Shown: one piece after another, positions 1 through 14,553 of the stretch
Numbering within the stretch: position 1 is the first letter of the stretch
Layout: each line of letters opens with the position of its first letter
Notes under the pieces: model-generated
Seen by the model: the letters and a program-made list of their open reading frames with translations, nothing else
Told to the model about the DNA's origin: nothing
Databases searched by the model: none
Translations under genes and position numbers: made by a program
Source of the DNA: Marsupella aquatica
Lineage: Eukaryota > Marchantiophyta
DNA length: 64,000 nt
Reading direction: 5' to 3'
Assembly (NCBI GenBank): GCA_973895155.1
Contig: OZ316892.1
Location: forward strand, 17,112,001-17,176,000

Positions 1-2259
1 CCCTTCTGTTTTGAAGGACCTGGCAGGTTGTTCAAGTCATTGAAGATATTGTGAGGGTTGGGTTTAATCCAAACCAGAAGATTGTCCATACACATGATGC
101 ATACTATCCAACAACTTATTTGAAATAGAGTACAGCAAATTGAAAGGAACCGGCTGCATGGATGGCGTTGCCTTGAAGGGTGTTTTCAGCTTGGACGGTG
201 AGCCAGGGACATAGCGAATGGATGACGTGATTCGGCGCTGTTTTAAGGGCTAAAATTAGCCACATTTAGTCACTGAAAAAGTCTTCCTTATTCTTGGCAA
301 AAACTTGTTAGGTTTTTTGTGTTAGACTACACCAGTTTCACACCTAACCACCCTGTTAACTACTGTAGAATCTGAAAATTATGCTTAAATCTATGGAGAT
401 CGTAGGATAAAAAATTAATCTAAGAAATTGGATAGTGGTTTTTATAGCCTTTGAGTAGCTACTTTCTGACCTAACCACACACCCTGTTAATATGACACTT
501 TTACTTAAATCTTGGGAATTAATCCATGGACCCTCATGTTGTACAACATAGATTTTTATTCACGTTAGACATTACGAAATCACGGGTAAAATATAATTTT
601 CAAATTATTTACACAATTATTATCGAATGGTGACAATGCTGAGCTCATTAGGACCGACTCTTCAAGATCTTTCCAACGCCATATTATACGTGAGTTTACA
701 TTATGATTTGACTCAACAAAATCAAATCAAAAATTGCTGCCCGGAAAATTTTATGTTTTGAATAAAATCAAAATGTAAATAAAATTGTTTACAAGGAACA
801 GTTTTACCTCAACTTTTTTGTCTATTGATTTGCATGTCAGATATTTTTACATTCTTTTTTACAACAAAGTTGCCACAAACACGAATATAGAAGTTAATTT
901 TATCCAAAAACAAATCTTTTCCTGTTTGGAGCATGCCATGATGATGTGGCGCGCTGTGAAGCCAGGAATTTTGGAAAGGATCCCTAATGGGGGTCCGTAA
1001 ATAAAAGAAAATCTCCAGCTCTGAAGGGATGTCATCAATGTAGAAGCGTATGAATTAGAGTGTATGTGGGACTTGTTTGAATAAAAAACTTTTGTATTTT
1101 AAGGAATTATTGCAGATTAACTCTTTTTATACTAATTAGGTAAAGGTACATCATTTTTCAATGAAACGTATAGTTTTCTTGATGCAAAGCTGACCATCAT
1201 TGTTTTAATATGAAGGCGTTTTTCAATGGTAGGGATTGATTATCAATTCATTATGCGAGGAAGATATTTACAATATTTTGTAGAATCATTTGTTAGGGAA
1301 TAAATGAAATACAAAGGTCAGTCTTTCAACAAACTTTTTGGATTTAATAACATGCAGTTAAAGAATTTCTATCTATCATTCTCATGATCTTACTACTACA
1401 ATACCCTATCCCGCCAAAAGTGGTGGGTTGTCCATTTACAAAATCACTTTTGGAGTGAACATTCCATGACATTCGATTTATAAGCTCTTTTATCCTAGCC
1501 TTTCATTACTCAAAAGACAATCTCCTTAATCCAAAGCAAACAAGACTAAGTTTTTTGGTATGCACAAAGATTCTCTAAGAGGGGCATGATGGCATATGTG
1601 AGTGCCATGTGTTCACATTGGAATGGGGGCACTTAGTACACCATTATGAGGGGATAGTGACTAGGAAATTAACATAAAGTTCAAAGTAGGGAGAGGAATT
1701 AAGGATGCAACCATGGGTGAAGGGATGAATAGTATCATGCCCTCCCATAAGTACAAGATAGGGGATGAGACAAAGTGGAGCAAAGGAAGGTGAAAACAAA
1801 GAAAATAATAATAAGACAATAGGAGGGAAAAAGGAGAAAATGAACACCCTTGCCTTTCATTGGGGTTTTTTTTTTTTTTGGGGGGGGGGGAGAAGGGAGA
1901 AGGGAGACCAGCCCAAGAGAAAGGGGGAGAGGAGGCCATGAGGAGGAGAGGGGATGTCGCCCTCCACCTAGGGTTGTGTGAATGTGCCTACTGCTTCTCT
2001 TGTTATCACCTATCTTCCTTATTGTTTTTGCAACAATATTTTTTGGACATGGACATCTTTTATGCAATGACATCTTTTTTGCAATGTACAAGTATTGAAC
2101 ATGACCACAACAATTGTATGGTCAGGATCATACATAACATGTCTCAATAACTACATTGCAAAACTCATATTTTCTTGCCTTGCCTTGACATTTGTTTTCA
2201 ATCATCTCGCCATCTTTTTCTCACCTTGCTCTTTGTCTCATCATGACATCTTTTTTCTG
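1..2259. other. AT-rich intergenic region without a recognisable gene
   Basis: No reading frame here resembles a known protein; those present are short and low in complexity. Positions 870-1000 belong to a dispersed repeat also found at 31093-31223. A run of T followed by a run of G lies at about 1866-1891, flanked by purine-rich sequence, and this composition alone creates the overlapping Pro/Phe-rich reading frames on the minus strand. Confidence 0.6.
870..1000 (+). repeat. Dispersed repeat family C, copy 1
   Basis: This stretch aligns in the same orientation with 31093-31223. Both begin with TTGCCACAAACACGAA and end in a GGGGGT-CGTAA motif, with shared words between (AACAAAT, TGATGTGGC, GGAATTT). 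Divergence is substantial, so it is an old copy. The family is not identified; short length and lack of coding suggest a non-autonomous transposon or an LTR fragment. Confidence 0.6.
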
Positions 2260-2390
2260 AGGTATATACTTAATCAACCCCCTTTGGACTGTTTCCTGCT
2301 TAATCGACCCCCTATGTTCAAATCTGCCCCAATCGACCCCCTATGTTCAGATCTGCCCCAATTGACCCCCCAAAGTATGTTTGTTACCCA
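2260..2390 (+). repeat. Left terminal inverted repeat with internal 31-bp tandem copy
   Basis: This is the left terminus of the 2260-3730 element. A unit of about 31 bases (ATCGACCCCCTATGTTCA plus ATCTGCCCCA) occurs twice in a row here, then a third partial copy (AATTGACCCCCCAAAG). The right terminus has one copy of the unit. Confidence 0.75.
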
Positions 2391-3648
2391 ATCAACCCCC
2401 TTTGATAGTTTATGGTTCATGACATGTCATGTATTGCAATTGTAGTCTGCCTGAACCTGTCCGTGGGTGCAAGCGACTTGACCAAACCGTCAAATGCTTC
2501 ATTTAGGGTCGGCCGCCGCGACGGCGACAATCAAGGATTTCAGAAATGATGTGAAGACAATACGTGTTATGTCTTCAGATGTTCATTATTGAATTGTACT
2601 CACATAACTTGGTCCAACTATTCATTGTTTCACATTCTGTCATGATGACTTCTGTTGCTCATGAGGTTTGGGGGAATTTATTGTATTGGGGCTTATTGGG
2701 AAGTTCAGTCTCTTTTAGTTAGAGTTTGCATGCAATCTAGATGACATTGTAGTGGTGTGAGGTACACTTAGGGATATCAATGTTGGGGATTTTGATGTCA
2801 TTGTGCATCTTTGGCATAGAAGGGATCTATTTGAAGTGAACATTCTTTAATGTGACATTTTATCACTACAAGAGAGAGCGTGCCCAAAAACAAGACGCAA
2901 TTGCACATGGGTTTAGGATGTGGCCAGGACAACTGATGGGAAAGCCTATAAGAAAGTGTGTAAGAATTTGATGTTGTCATCAATTGTTGTTGATATGTTT
3001 ATTCTAGTGATTACACTTTGTTGAGAGTACATAATGCAAAGTGTCTTAGTTCAATTGCTTGTAATGGAAGCAAAGGCAACTCAAATTCAAAACGGCAAAT
3101 ACTTCAAGGATTTTGGAGAATTTTACAAGTGTTTGGATTCTTGGCTGTCATAATGGTCTTGCGGTATAAAGATTGGAAACATTTTGAGAACATTTAATAA
3201 TTTCTGAACGCAAGTGTGCCGATTTAGCAAATTAATAGGTGTCAAAGAGATCCAGCAAAGCATTTCCCGTGAGTGAGATCCAAACATAGATTTGTCTCTA
3301 GTGGAATGCACTGATAAAGATTCTCAACAAAACAACTATATATGAACATTATGGAGATAACAACCCAGTTTTATTACCTCTAAACTTCAGACAAATGGAG
3401 ACCCGGCTGGAGACCCCTAAATGTTTGAAAACCATACTAGTTTTGTCTTCAAACACAAAAGTATCCACGACTGCGTTCGGTGTCATTCAATCTTATCAAG
3501 CGTGGATTGGGGACCGACTCTTATCTTGACATAATTGCAGCATACCACGGATGAGACCACGGGCTCATATGATAGAAAATTAGAGTTCATTGTGGTAAAG
3601 TCTCCCTATACTGCTCTTCCCAAGAACTATATGTAAAAAATTGTGAGA

Positions 3649-3730
3649 GGGGGCCGATTGGGGCAGATCTGAACATAGGGGGTTGATTAAGTAAGAAACA
3701 GTCTAGAGGGGGTTGATTAAGCATATACCT
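3649..3730 (-). repeat. Right terminal inverted repeat
   Basis: This is the reverse complement of the left terminus, with a few substitutions. It contains GATTGGGGCAGATCTGAAC and GGGGGTTGATTAAG and ends with GCATATACCT. Confidence 0.75.
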
Positions 3731-4708
3731 CCTTTTTTCTCTCCTGAACATCTTTTCCTCACCTTAACATCTTTTTCTCACCTTGTCATCCCTGCCACGA
3801 GGTTGCACCACGTCAGCACAACCCCCATGAGAGGTCCCTGCAATGAGAGGTCCTTGCCATGAGTTTTCCCATCCACATGGTGGGGCATGGGCCATGGAGT
3901 TAGGGTCTAGAGTCTTCACTCTAGAAACCCAGGCCCCAACTCTAGCTTGTAGTTGGCGTTTTATGAGTAAGATTTTAAAGATGAATTTGTGGACCCTCTA
4001 CTAGCTTATGTATGTTTTAATACTTGTTAGACAGCTAATGTATGACTCTTGTTTTCCTTATTTTGAAAATTTTCAAAGTAATGCATACATTGCAAAGTTA
4101 GTGCTTGCATCAAATAACACTCTTGAATTTGCATCACAAAATTATTTTGATGTTCATAGGCACTCTTAAATAATTTTGGTGATCAGGTATAGATCTTAAT
4201 AATTAGTTATTTTTTGCACAAGTCAAGATGACGCTACAATACAATGAGAATTATTTTTGCTAGTGATTTTTAAATTGGCTAGATATTGGAAAAGCATTCC
4301 CTACTCTAGCTCATGGACAAACAATGCAAAGAAAACAAGGGAATAAATATTAGCACGATTCCATGTATTTCTCCTCTTAGACCTTTGTGTAGGAATTCAA
4401 GCCTTACAGTTACAATTACTCAGTTGCTACGCGGTTCATCTTACAGTCAGCTATGTCCACGATAATGACACAACTTTATTTATGATTATACATAAAAAAA
4501 TCAACATGCTTTTCCTCATAGCTCTTAGATCTGTGATGTGTGTTTTATGTATTCTCACTTGAACACTCTCAAGTGAAGTCTACGGCCTTGAGAACCAAAA
4601 GATAAGGAATACATATATCAACTGGGCTCAGAGAATTAGCTTATTGTATATTTGGGGTACCACCTGCGATCCTAGCCTAACATAAATCCTCTTATATATA
4701 TATTATTT
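3731..4708. other. Intergenic sequence, nothing coding seen
   Basis: The first part repeats the word CATCTTTTTCTCACCTT, also present left of the transposon at about 2210-2225, so the element sits in or beside a small tandem array. Around 3795-3870 the word CCCCCATGAGAGGTCCCTG resembles the reverse complement of the end of the dispersed repeat at 31190-31215. The rest is AT-rich with no recognisable feature. Confidence 0.5.
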
Positions 4709-5317
4709 CAGTTTGCTGCTCAATTGAAGCTATAGTTCAAAAGTTCTCTCAGGATTTTTGGGTCATTGATCTTCTTGGGTTTTCATTTGCTCCTTGTTAT
4801 TGGGTCTCTTGCCTTTGAGGACTGTCTCCTGGGGCTTTTCGGTCTTTTGGGGGTTGTTTGCTTGTTGCTCTCTTTGATTGGGTCTCTTGCCATTTGGGTC
4901 ATGTCCCCACCAGGTTTGGCACTTTTTATTCTTTGAGAAAGTGAAGTATACAATTCAAGGTTAGTCTACAGGCTTTTCAGTTTGCTGCGCAATAAAGCTA
5001 TAGTTTCAAAAAAAACTCTAGAGCTTTTTGGGTCATTGATTTTCTTGGGATATATCCTTTATTGCTCCGTGTTATTGGGTCTCTCAAAAAAAACTCTAGA
5101 GCTTTTTGGGTCATTGATTTTCTTGGGATATATCCTTTGTTGCTCCGTGTTATTGGGTCTCTTGCAGTTGAGGTCTGTCTCTTGGGGCATTTTGGTCTTC
5201 TTGGGGTTGTTTGCTTGTTGCTCTCTCTTACTGGGTCTATTGCCATTTGGGTCATGTCCCCACCAGGTTTTGCTCTTTTTATTCTTTGACAATCTGAAGT
5301 ATGCAGTTCAAGGTTAG
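4709..5317 (+). repeat. Tandem duplication (about 260 and 340 bp) with inner 78-bp repeat
   Basis: Copy 1 (4709-4964) and copy 2 (4978-5317) both begin CAGTTTGCTG, share TTTTTGGGTCATTGAT, TTGGGTCATGTCCCCACCAG and TTTTTATTCTTTGA, and end in TCAAGGTTAG. Copy 2 is longer because a 78-base unit is itself duplicated (5007-5084 and 5085-5162, nearly identical). Open frames across this interval are read through the repeat and are probably not genes. Confidence 0.85.
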
Positions 5318-5841
5318 CAAGACATTTCTTTGGCAGAGTGATACACAATAGCTCCTTACATCGGAAAATTGGTCCACAAGACAAGCACAGGTTTCATCAA
5401 AGCTTACATCACAAAATAGGTCCACAAGACCATCAGGTTTTCATTTCCGTAGTAGCTCAATGAAATGGACCCTAAACCAAAAAAAATTAACCCTAAACAA
5501 AAAAAATAGCTAGAGGGTCCAGGAACTAATTAATTGGCATTGGGTTTTCGTGATTTGGAATTATCTCGCAACTACATACGGGTAAACCTTCACTTGATTT
5601 TGCCTAAATTTTTTGGAATCCATTTGTTTCTTTCTTGGAGTACTTTGGTTTGCATTTGGTGCTTGTCACGTAACAGGTTTGTTTGTTTGTTTCCAGTATA
5701 TGGGTATCCGATCCTTATTATGGATTAACTGGAAAAATCAAACCTGTAGAGCCGGCTTGGGGTGCCGAAGGTGATTTGATCATTTTCTTCAGGGGGTATT
5801 GCTTCCCATCTTATTGCTGCGGGTGTTTTAGGTCAATTGCA
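5318..5841 (+). promoter_or_regulatory. Upstream and leader region of KRR1
   Basis: The half kilobase before the KRR1 start codon holds the promoter and 5' leader by position. Reading frames entering from upstream join the KRR1 frame, but only sequence from MGTRKEKR onward looks like KRR1, so the 5842 start was preferred. No TATA box or transcription start can be fixed by eye. Confidence 0.4.
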
Positions 5842-9572
<3,731 letters not shown>

Positions 9573-9580
<8 letters not shown>

Positions 9581-9735
9581 AGGACTACTTAGTCACTCCA
9601 TCTGGAGCAAAGGAGACAGGATCCAATGGGAACGAGAAACTGGAGAAGACGAGGAAGAGCACAACAGCTGCAGCAGAAGACAAAGCATTAGCATCGGGAA
9701 AGAAGAAAAAGAAAAAGTCAGAGCAGGATTTTTAA
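9573..9735 (+). other. Shifted-frame continuation of the KRR1 C-terminus
   Basis: One base out of frame with the last KRR1 exon, this open stretch encodes GVEDYLVTPSGAKETG, a near copy of GVEDYLATPFRAKETG in the exon (DNA words at 9500 and 9577, offset 77 bases). It then runs to a Lys-rich end, GKKKKKKSEQDF, stopping at 9733-9735. KRR1 proteins usually finish Lys-rich, so this is probably the true C-terminus. An offset of 78 would keep frame, and the junction is a run of five G (9573-9577). A single missing G, either real or a sequencing error, explains it. Confidence 0.7.
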
Positions 9736-11032
9736 CCTCTGCACTTTTCAACCATTTTTGTAGTAGGCCTGCTCAGGATTTCAGGCGAGGTGTATATTAT
9801 CACAGGTATAAAACTACGTGCTCTTGGGCGTGCTCAAAGAGTATGTTCGTTCCCCTTGACGGACATCGTACTGTTTGGTCGGTGAGATTGCGTTCCAGAT
9901 CGTAAGCTTCATAAAACCATGAGGGAATTCGTCCTATTTCATGAACGATAACAGGAGCACATTTCCTAGTTTGTACTGGATCAGTCACATTACGAAAGCG
10001 TTGAGGACGTTCTGCCTCTCAGTTTGTTGAAGCTAACTATCAAGAACATACGTGTATCACCAGAGGCAAATGACATCTCCTTCACAAAGATAGTTTACAA
10101 TCCCTTTAGAGGCATTCTTGCAGTTTCGCAGGGCGATGGACCATGGGTTGGGTGCGGACATGTGTGAGTGAGGAATATTTACCGTCAAAGGACCTTCCAA
10201 GATGCTCTATTAACTTGACGTTCTGAACAACAGCTACGTTTTCCCCGCTTTTGAAGGCCGTCTCTGTATGGGACAATTAACGGTGGATGGCAATATGTTC
10301 TGCCCTGTCGACTCCACCAACTCCTTGAGGGCATCGGGAGCAGTATTCTTAATCAGAGCGATAGATATGGTATATACTTCTTTGAAGTTGGCCAGAAGGT
10401 GCACTCCATCGATCAAATGTAGAGCACCAGACACTGACACTTCACCACCATTAGTGTCCTAAATCAAAAACGATCTAACGTCGTGTCTACACCAGAGTAA
10501 ATTCCTCTTGAAAGCAAGGATTGGAAGAGAAGTCAGCAGAATCTGCATCAGTTAGTTGCACGGTTAGAGACTGCTCGTTAGCTTGTTGGTGCTCTGGACC
10601 TAATTTAGTTCTCTGGAGTGGGTACCAGGGAAGGTGGTTGCCTGGCAAAAAGGTTGAATCCGTGCAATGCAGAAAGCCTGCCACACCATGTGCCCTGCAA
10701 CATTACTTCCCGATAGACTCCTGCAGGTACTGGACAGCTCTTACAGCTCGCAGGGAGTAGAGAGGGCAGTTGAACCGTACAACTTAGTTGGCACCTGACC
10801 GACATCCCAACAGAGTGCTTTCATTCCTGAACAACCCAATTTCGATGTTCATTACAGATCGAGTTAGACACTGCCCATCTAGAATAAGGGTATTCGGGGT
10901 TGCAAATTTGCAATCGATTAGCCTAACCGGACTGCCAGTTGTCAAGTTGTGATTGTATGTTCCCATAGCTGTCACAAATCGTATTCTCAAGGTGAACTTA
11001 GATGCATACAGGCCAGACTATGCTCAAGCAAA
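9736..11032. other. KRR1 3' flank and intergenic sequence
   Basis: This holds the KRR1 3' untranslated region by position. The remaining short frames (for example 10234-10462 on both strands) resemble nothing known. No RNA gene or repeat was recognised. Confidence 0.5.
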
Positions 11033-11462
11033 AGCTACATCTCATTAATCACATCTTCTACTACTCGGGAGCTGCAACAAGCCTACTGCCACATCTCCAA
11101 AACTTCCAACCTCATGTGAAAAAGTCACTTTAAGGACACGCCCCAACTTCAAGACATAATCCAATAGGACTTCTGACCCTTTGGTAGATGCCAATGTTGC
11201 TCAAGCATCCCGACCAGCTAGATTTATTAAATTACAAGTGCACCTATTAAGAACTATGGGTTAGCTGTAGCTCTTGTTATAAAGTGCACAGGCTTGAGCT
11301 CCGCAAAAGGTGGTGAGCGCTCCACCTTTTAAGGTCAAACACTATACAAGACAGAACATGAAAGAGTAGCAAGGGAATGAGACTTTTATATGGCCAGGTG
11401 TGGTTTAAGGTGCTGGAGAGCAGCATGCCAAACATCAATTGACCAACACCTGGATATTACCC

Positions 11463-12230
11463 ATGTCCAGAGTCACTATTGTCTCCTACAACACCAGGGG
11501 CCTGGCCTCTAGGGCACATAGTCTGAGAGCTCACTTCATTCTGGAGAGCTGACATACTCTGCCTTCAGGAGCATAAACTACAATGGAGCCGTGTGCTGAA
11601 ACTCCAGCATGAAGTTTGGCCCATTGCGTTTTGATACTGTAGCAGATGGAGCCCACTTCATTCCGAATCAATACAGCTGGAACGGGGGGACTGGCCCTGG
11701 CAATCAGCAACAGATTTACCCAGTTTTTGGTGTCTGAGGGAGGCCTTTCATGCGGGCAAGTGGTCTGGTGTTGTCTCATGCATGGCAATCTTGGTAGGGT
11801 GGGCTTCTTGGGACTAAATGCCCCAAATTTGGGTAGTGAAGGACGGCGCACCTTAATTAACACAATTGATCCATCGTTCCAGTGGATTGTCATGTGGGAC
11901 TTCAACATGAGCAAAGTTGAGGTGGACCAGAAGGGTGGTGTTGGATCCACTCTCTCAGGCAGTGAGATGAGAGCCTGGAGACACCTGAAAACAAGGCTTC
12001 GCCTGGAAGACTCCTACCAACAGCAACAGGGACACTTAGGGTTTAGTTGGGACAACAAAAGGCTCTTTGCCATGTTGCAATTATTCAGTCCAATAACTTC
12101 GCAAGCTGGACAAAATCTACGCATACGCTGGTGGCCACCATTGCAATCTGCAAATCTCATTAACCATTTTATCTGGTTTTGCCTTCTCAGACCATGCGCC
12201 AATTGTAGACACCATTTCTCATTCTACTCA
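11463..12230 (+). pseudogene. LINE ORF2 endonuclease domain, broken
   Basis: The reading begins MSRVTIVSYNTRGLASRAHS, typical of the AP-endonuclease-like domain of L1 ORF2, and a shifted frame carries DILCLQEHKLQWSR. Farther on lie a WDFNMS motif (family GDFN; the Gly is changed to Trp), EMRAWRHLKTRLRLEDSY and the terminal FSDHAPIVD. Several frame changes and in-frame stops separate these motifs, so no functional enzyme is made. In the active family this domain nicks target DNA. Confidence 0.85.
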
Positions 12231-12879
12231 GGTGCAACGGCCCTTGTACCACAGAATGAACACTAGCCAAAAAACCCAAAAGGCTTACCAGGAACTCATT
12301 ACTCAAATGTGGGTGGGGGAAGAGGATTGATGCTTGGAACGGGGCTTGTCGGCTGATATGATATTCACCAGGTGCTTGAAGAAGGCACAGAAAATTGACC
12401 AATGTTGGGGTCAGCGGAGGGCTGCTGAGCAGAGACACACCGAATCTCAACTCAAAGATTGCCTTACTTGGGCCCAATTACGGATGGAAAGAAACCCCAG
12501 AGACGCAGTAGCTAGCTCACGATCTGGTTAAGGACGCAAAATTGGTTCTCCATGAATTTGAAGCAAAGAAAATGTGCTAGATGGATACTACAATGAAGAT
12601 TGATTGGGGAGGGCGACCGGTGCTCCAAACACATTTTCAAACCCTTCAAAGTCTGGCTATCAATAACAAGATCCACCAACTCTTCAAAGATAATCAACTG
12701 CTCCAGGAATGGGCTACCATTCCCAGTTTCTCTCAAAAGATACTTGGGAAATCTGCTAGTCTACATCCTGAACAACATGCACAAGTCATAGAGTTGCACA
12801 CAAAATTACAGATAAGGATTGAGCAATGTTGAATCTACCACTCATTGTTGGCAAGCTTGAGTAAGCAGCAGCATCTCTG

Positions 12880-13300
12880 GCCCATAACAAATGTCCAGGC
12901 CCCAACGGTGTCCCTGTTATTTTTTGTGTGTGGCTAATTGGACTATTGTTGGCCCTTCCCTACATAGGGCTACTCTTTTGGGCTTGGCAAGTGGCCATTT
13001 GTCCCCAGATTTCATGAGTGGCTTCATAGTACTCCTTTGCAAGAAAGCCCATTGACTTGCTCAGCAAAATGATTCCATGGAAGGTCAACTAGGGTTCCAT
13101 CACGGGTGTCCAATTCCACAAGGAGGATTTACACTGCATCCATGGTCTGTTTTTGGACACTTTGTCTATGATCCCCGACAACAAATCCCAGTCTTCATGA
13201 AACAGCATTACCCAACACAGAACTTTTCACAAGTGAATTTGAGGTCCAACAAAACCACATCTATCTAGATGGCAACACTTCAATAATACATCATCAATGG
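12880..13300 (+). pseudogene. LINE reverse-transcriptase remnant
   Basis: The phrase NKCPGPNGVPVIFF matches the early reverse-transcriptase motif of plant LINEs (family GPDG-P). Near 13240 the phrase NKTTSIYLDGNTS resembles the region around the catalytic AD-D motif, whose Asp residues are no longer readable. Frames shift repeatedly and stops are common. The order EN then RT on the plus strand fixes the element's orientation. Confidence 0.65.
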
Positions 13301-14553
13301 TACGTTTGAGGTGCTTACCCGAGTGCTTAAAGGACTCCTTCACAAGATGACAATCCCCCCCCCCACACCTGGGACCCTTCCTCACAGGTTTGTAATTTGC
13401 TCACGCAGGACATCCACCACCTCTCCACGACGCATTGGTAGACCAACTAACCGCTTGGCGTTAGCTCTAGAGTATGAATGGATGGATGGCCTACCTTCTT
13501 TGGAAACTAGCACAACTCAACTTTGGGAGGTGCAAGGACCACTAAGAATGTCTAAGTCCCGGTCTAAGTATGCACAAGGCGGTGAGGAAGTTGGCAAACA
13601 GGCTGAATTGGACCCCTAATCTGAACTATTGTCCAATAAGTGGATTGCTTTCCAGGCTGCAAGAGAAACTACTTTCTGTGACAGATCCCAGCCACCCACC
13701 ATTGGAGGCTCCTGACTCTTCCACCCATTGACCCTATCACCTCCTGGACTGCATATGGAATTGCCCCATCTCAGCGTTGGTATGGCTTTCCAAGGGTCCA
13801 GGTATCCTTCTAAAAGCGGCTTTGATAGGAGCAGTTCAATTCACCTCCTACCGACTCACATCTTAGTTGGGGATCCTCCACCAAAGGACTGGGACATGCC
13901 AATAAAATTCTGGCACATCATGAGGGCACTTGTTTGTTGGCACATCTGGAAATACAGGAGCTCACAACGCATAGAATGCATAAAATGCACCTTATCTAGT
14001 GCCCAGCCTAGGGAGTAATTAGGAAATCATGGTACAGACTTGAAGCCTCACTTAGGAGAGACTGGGCACGACATTGCTCCCAGATTCGTGCTGGAAAATC
14101 AATTGTATTGGATGCCTTCAATGACATGTCTTTTGATTGCGGTACTTGGGCTGGGCTGTGGGGACAGCCATGAAGAAATACTCCAGATACCACTCATCGT
14201 GCCCTGGCCACCATGAATGTTAACAACACTTTGGAAATTGGAGCCTCACTGCGGACTGGACTTTTCCTCTATCATGGATCCACTGATGGGGACCCCGCCA
14301 GTCCCATTGTTCACTGGCCGGTCTTTGGGTTTCTTGCTGCTCCTGCTGCAGTAGTTTAAATCTCTGCTTTTTGCTTTCTTGTTTTGGTCTGGCTGCCTTT
14401 CCGGTCCCGGGCTCTCCCGGGTTTTTTGGGCTCTTTGTCCCGTTGGATCCCCCTCGGTGCCGACACCCTTTTTGTGGGCAGTTCTGTTGTATGCTTGCTT
14501 TTTGAATGAAATTCATTAAGTTTTCTCTAGGCAAAAAAAAGCTACATGTCATT

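Larger units (their letters stand above)
2260..3730. mobile_element. TIR-type DNA transposon remnant, about 1.47 kb
   Basis: The left end (2260 onward, AGGTATATACTTAATCAACC) reads as the reverse complement of the right end (up to 3730, ...GGGGTTGATTAAGCATATACCT). The inverted similarity continues about 80 bases inward through ACTGTTTC, CCCCCTATGTTCAGATCTG and GCCCCAATC. The flanks share TTTTTTCT just outside both ends (about 2251-2258 and 3733-3740), compatible with an 8-bp target-site duplication. The interior has only short broken frames and no recognised transposase, so it is non-autonomous or dead. An 8-bp duplication would suit a hAT-like element, but the flanks are themselves T-rich and repetitive, so the superfamily is open. 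Confidence 0.75.
11033..14553 (+). mobile_element. Dead LINE (non-LTR) retrotransposon with target-site duplications
   Basis: The element occupies about 11047-14539, flanked by AGCTACATCTCATT (11033-11046) and AGCTACATGTCATT (14540-14553), a 14-bp target-site duplication with one mismatch. It ends in a short A run (14533-14540), preceded by TTTTTGAATGAAATTCATTAAG, a layout I recall from plant L1-type 3' ends. Inside are endonuclease remnants (11463-12230), a reverse-transcriptase remnant (about 12880-13300) and a Pro/Gly-rich C-terminal stretch near 14400. The roughly 3.5 kb length is short for a full plant LINE, so it is 5'-truncated or internally deleted. Many stops and frameshifts make it inactive. 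Confidence 0.88.

Noticed and set aside
1661-2150. Overlapping frames around the T/G run, including Pro-rich minus-strand proteins
   Set aside because: Produced by purine-rich low-complexity DNA; no conserved motif.
5683-5841. KRR1 start at an upstream in-frame Met
   Set aside because: The added residues are Cys/Phe/Trp-rich and unlike KRR1, which begins close to the basic MGTRKEKR-type segment.
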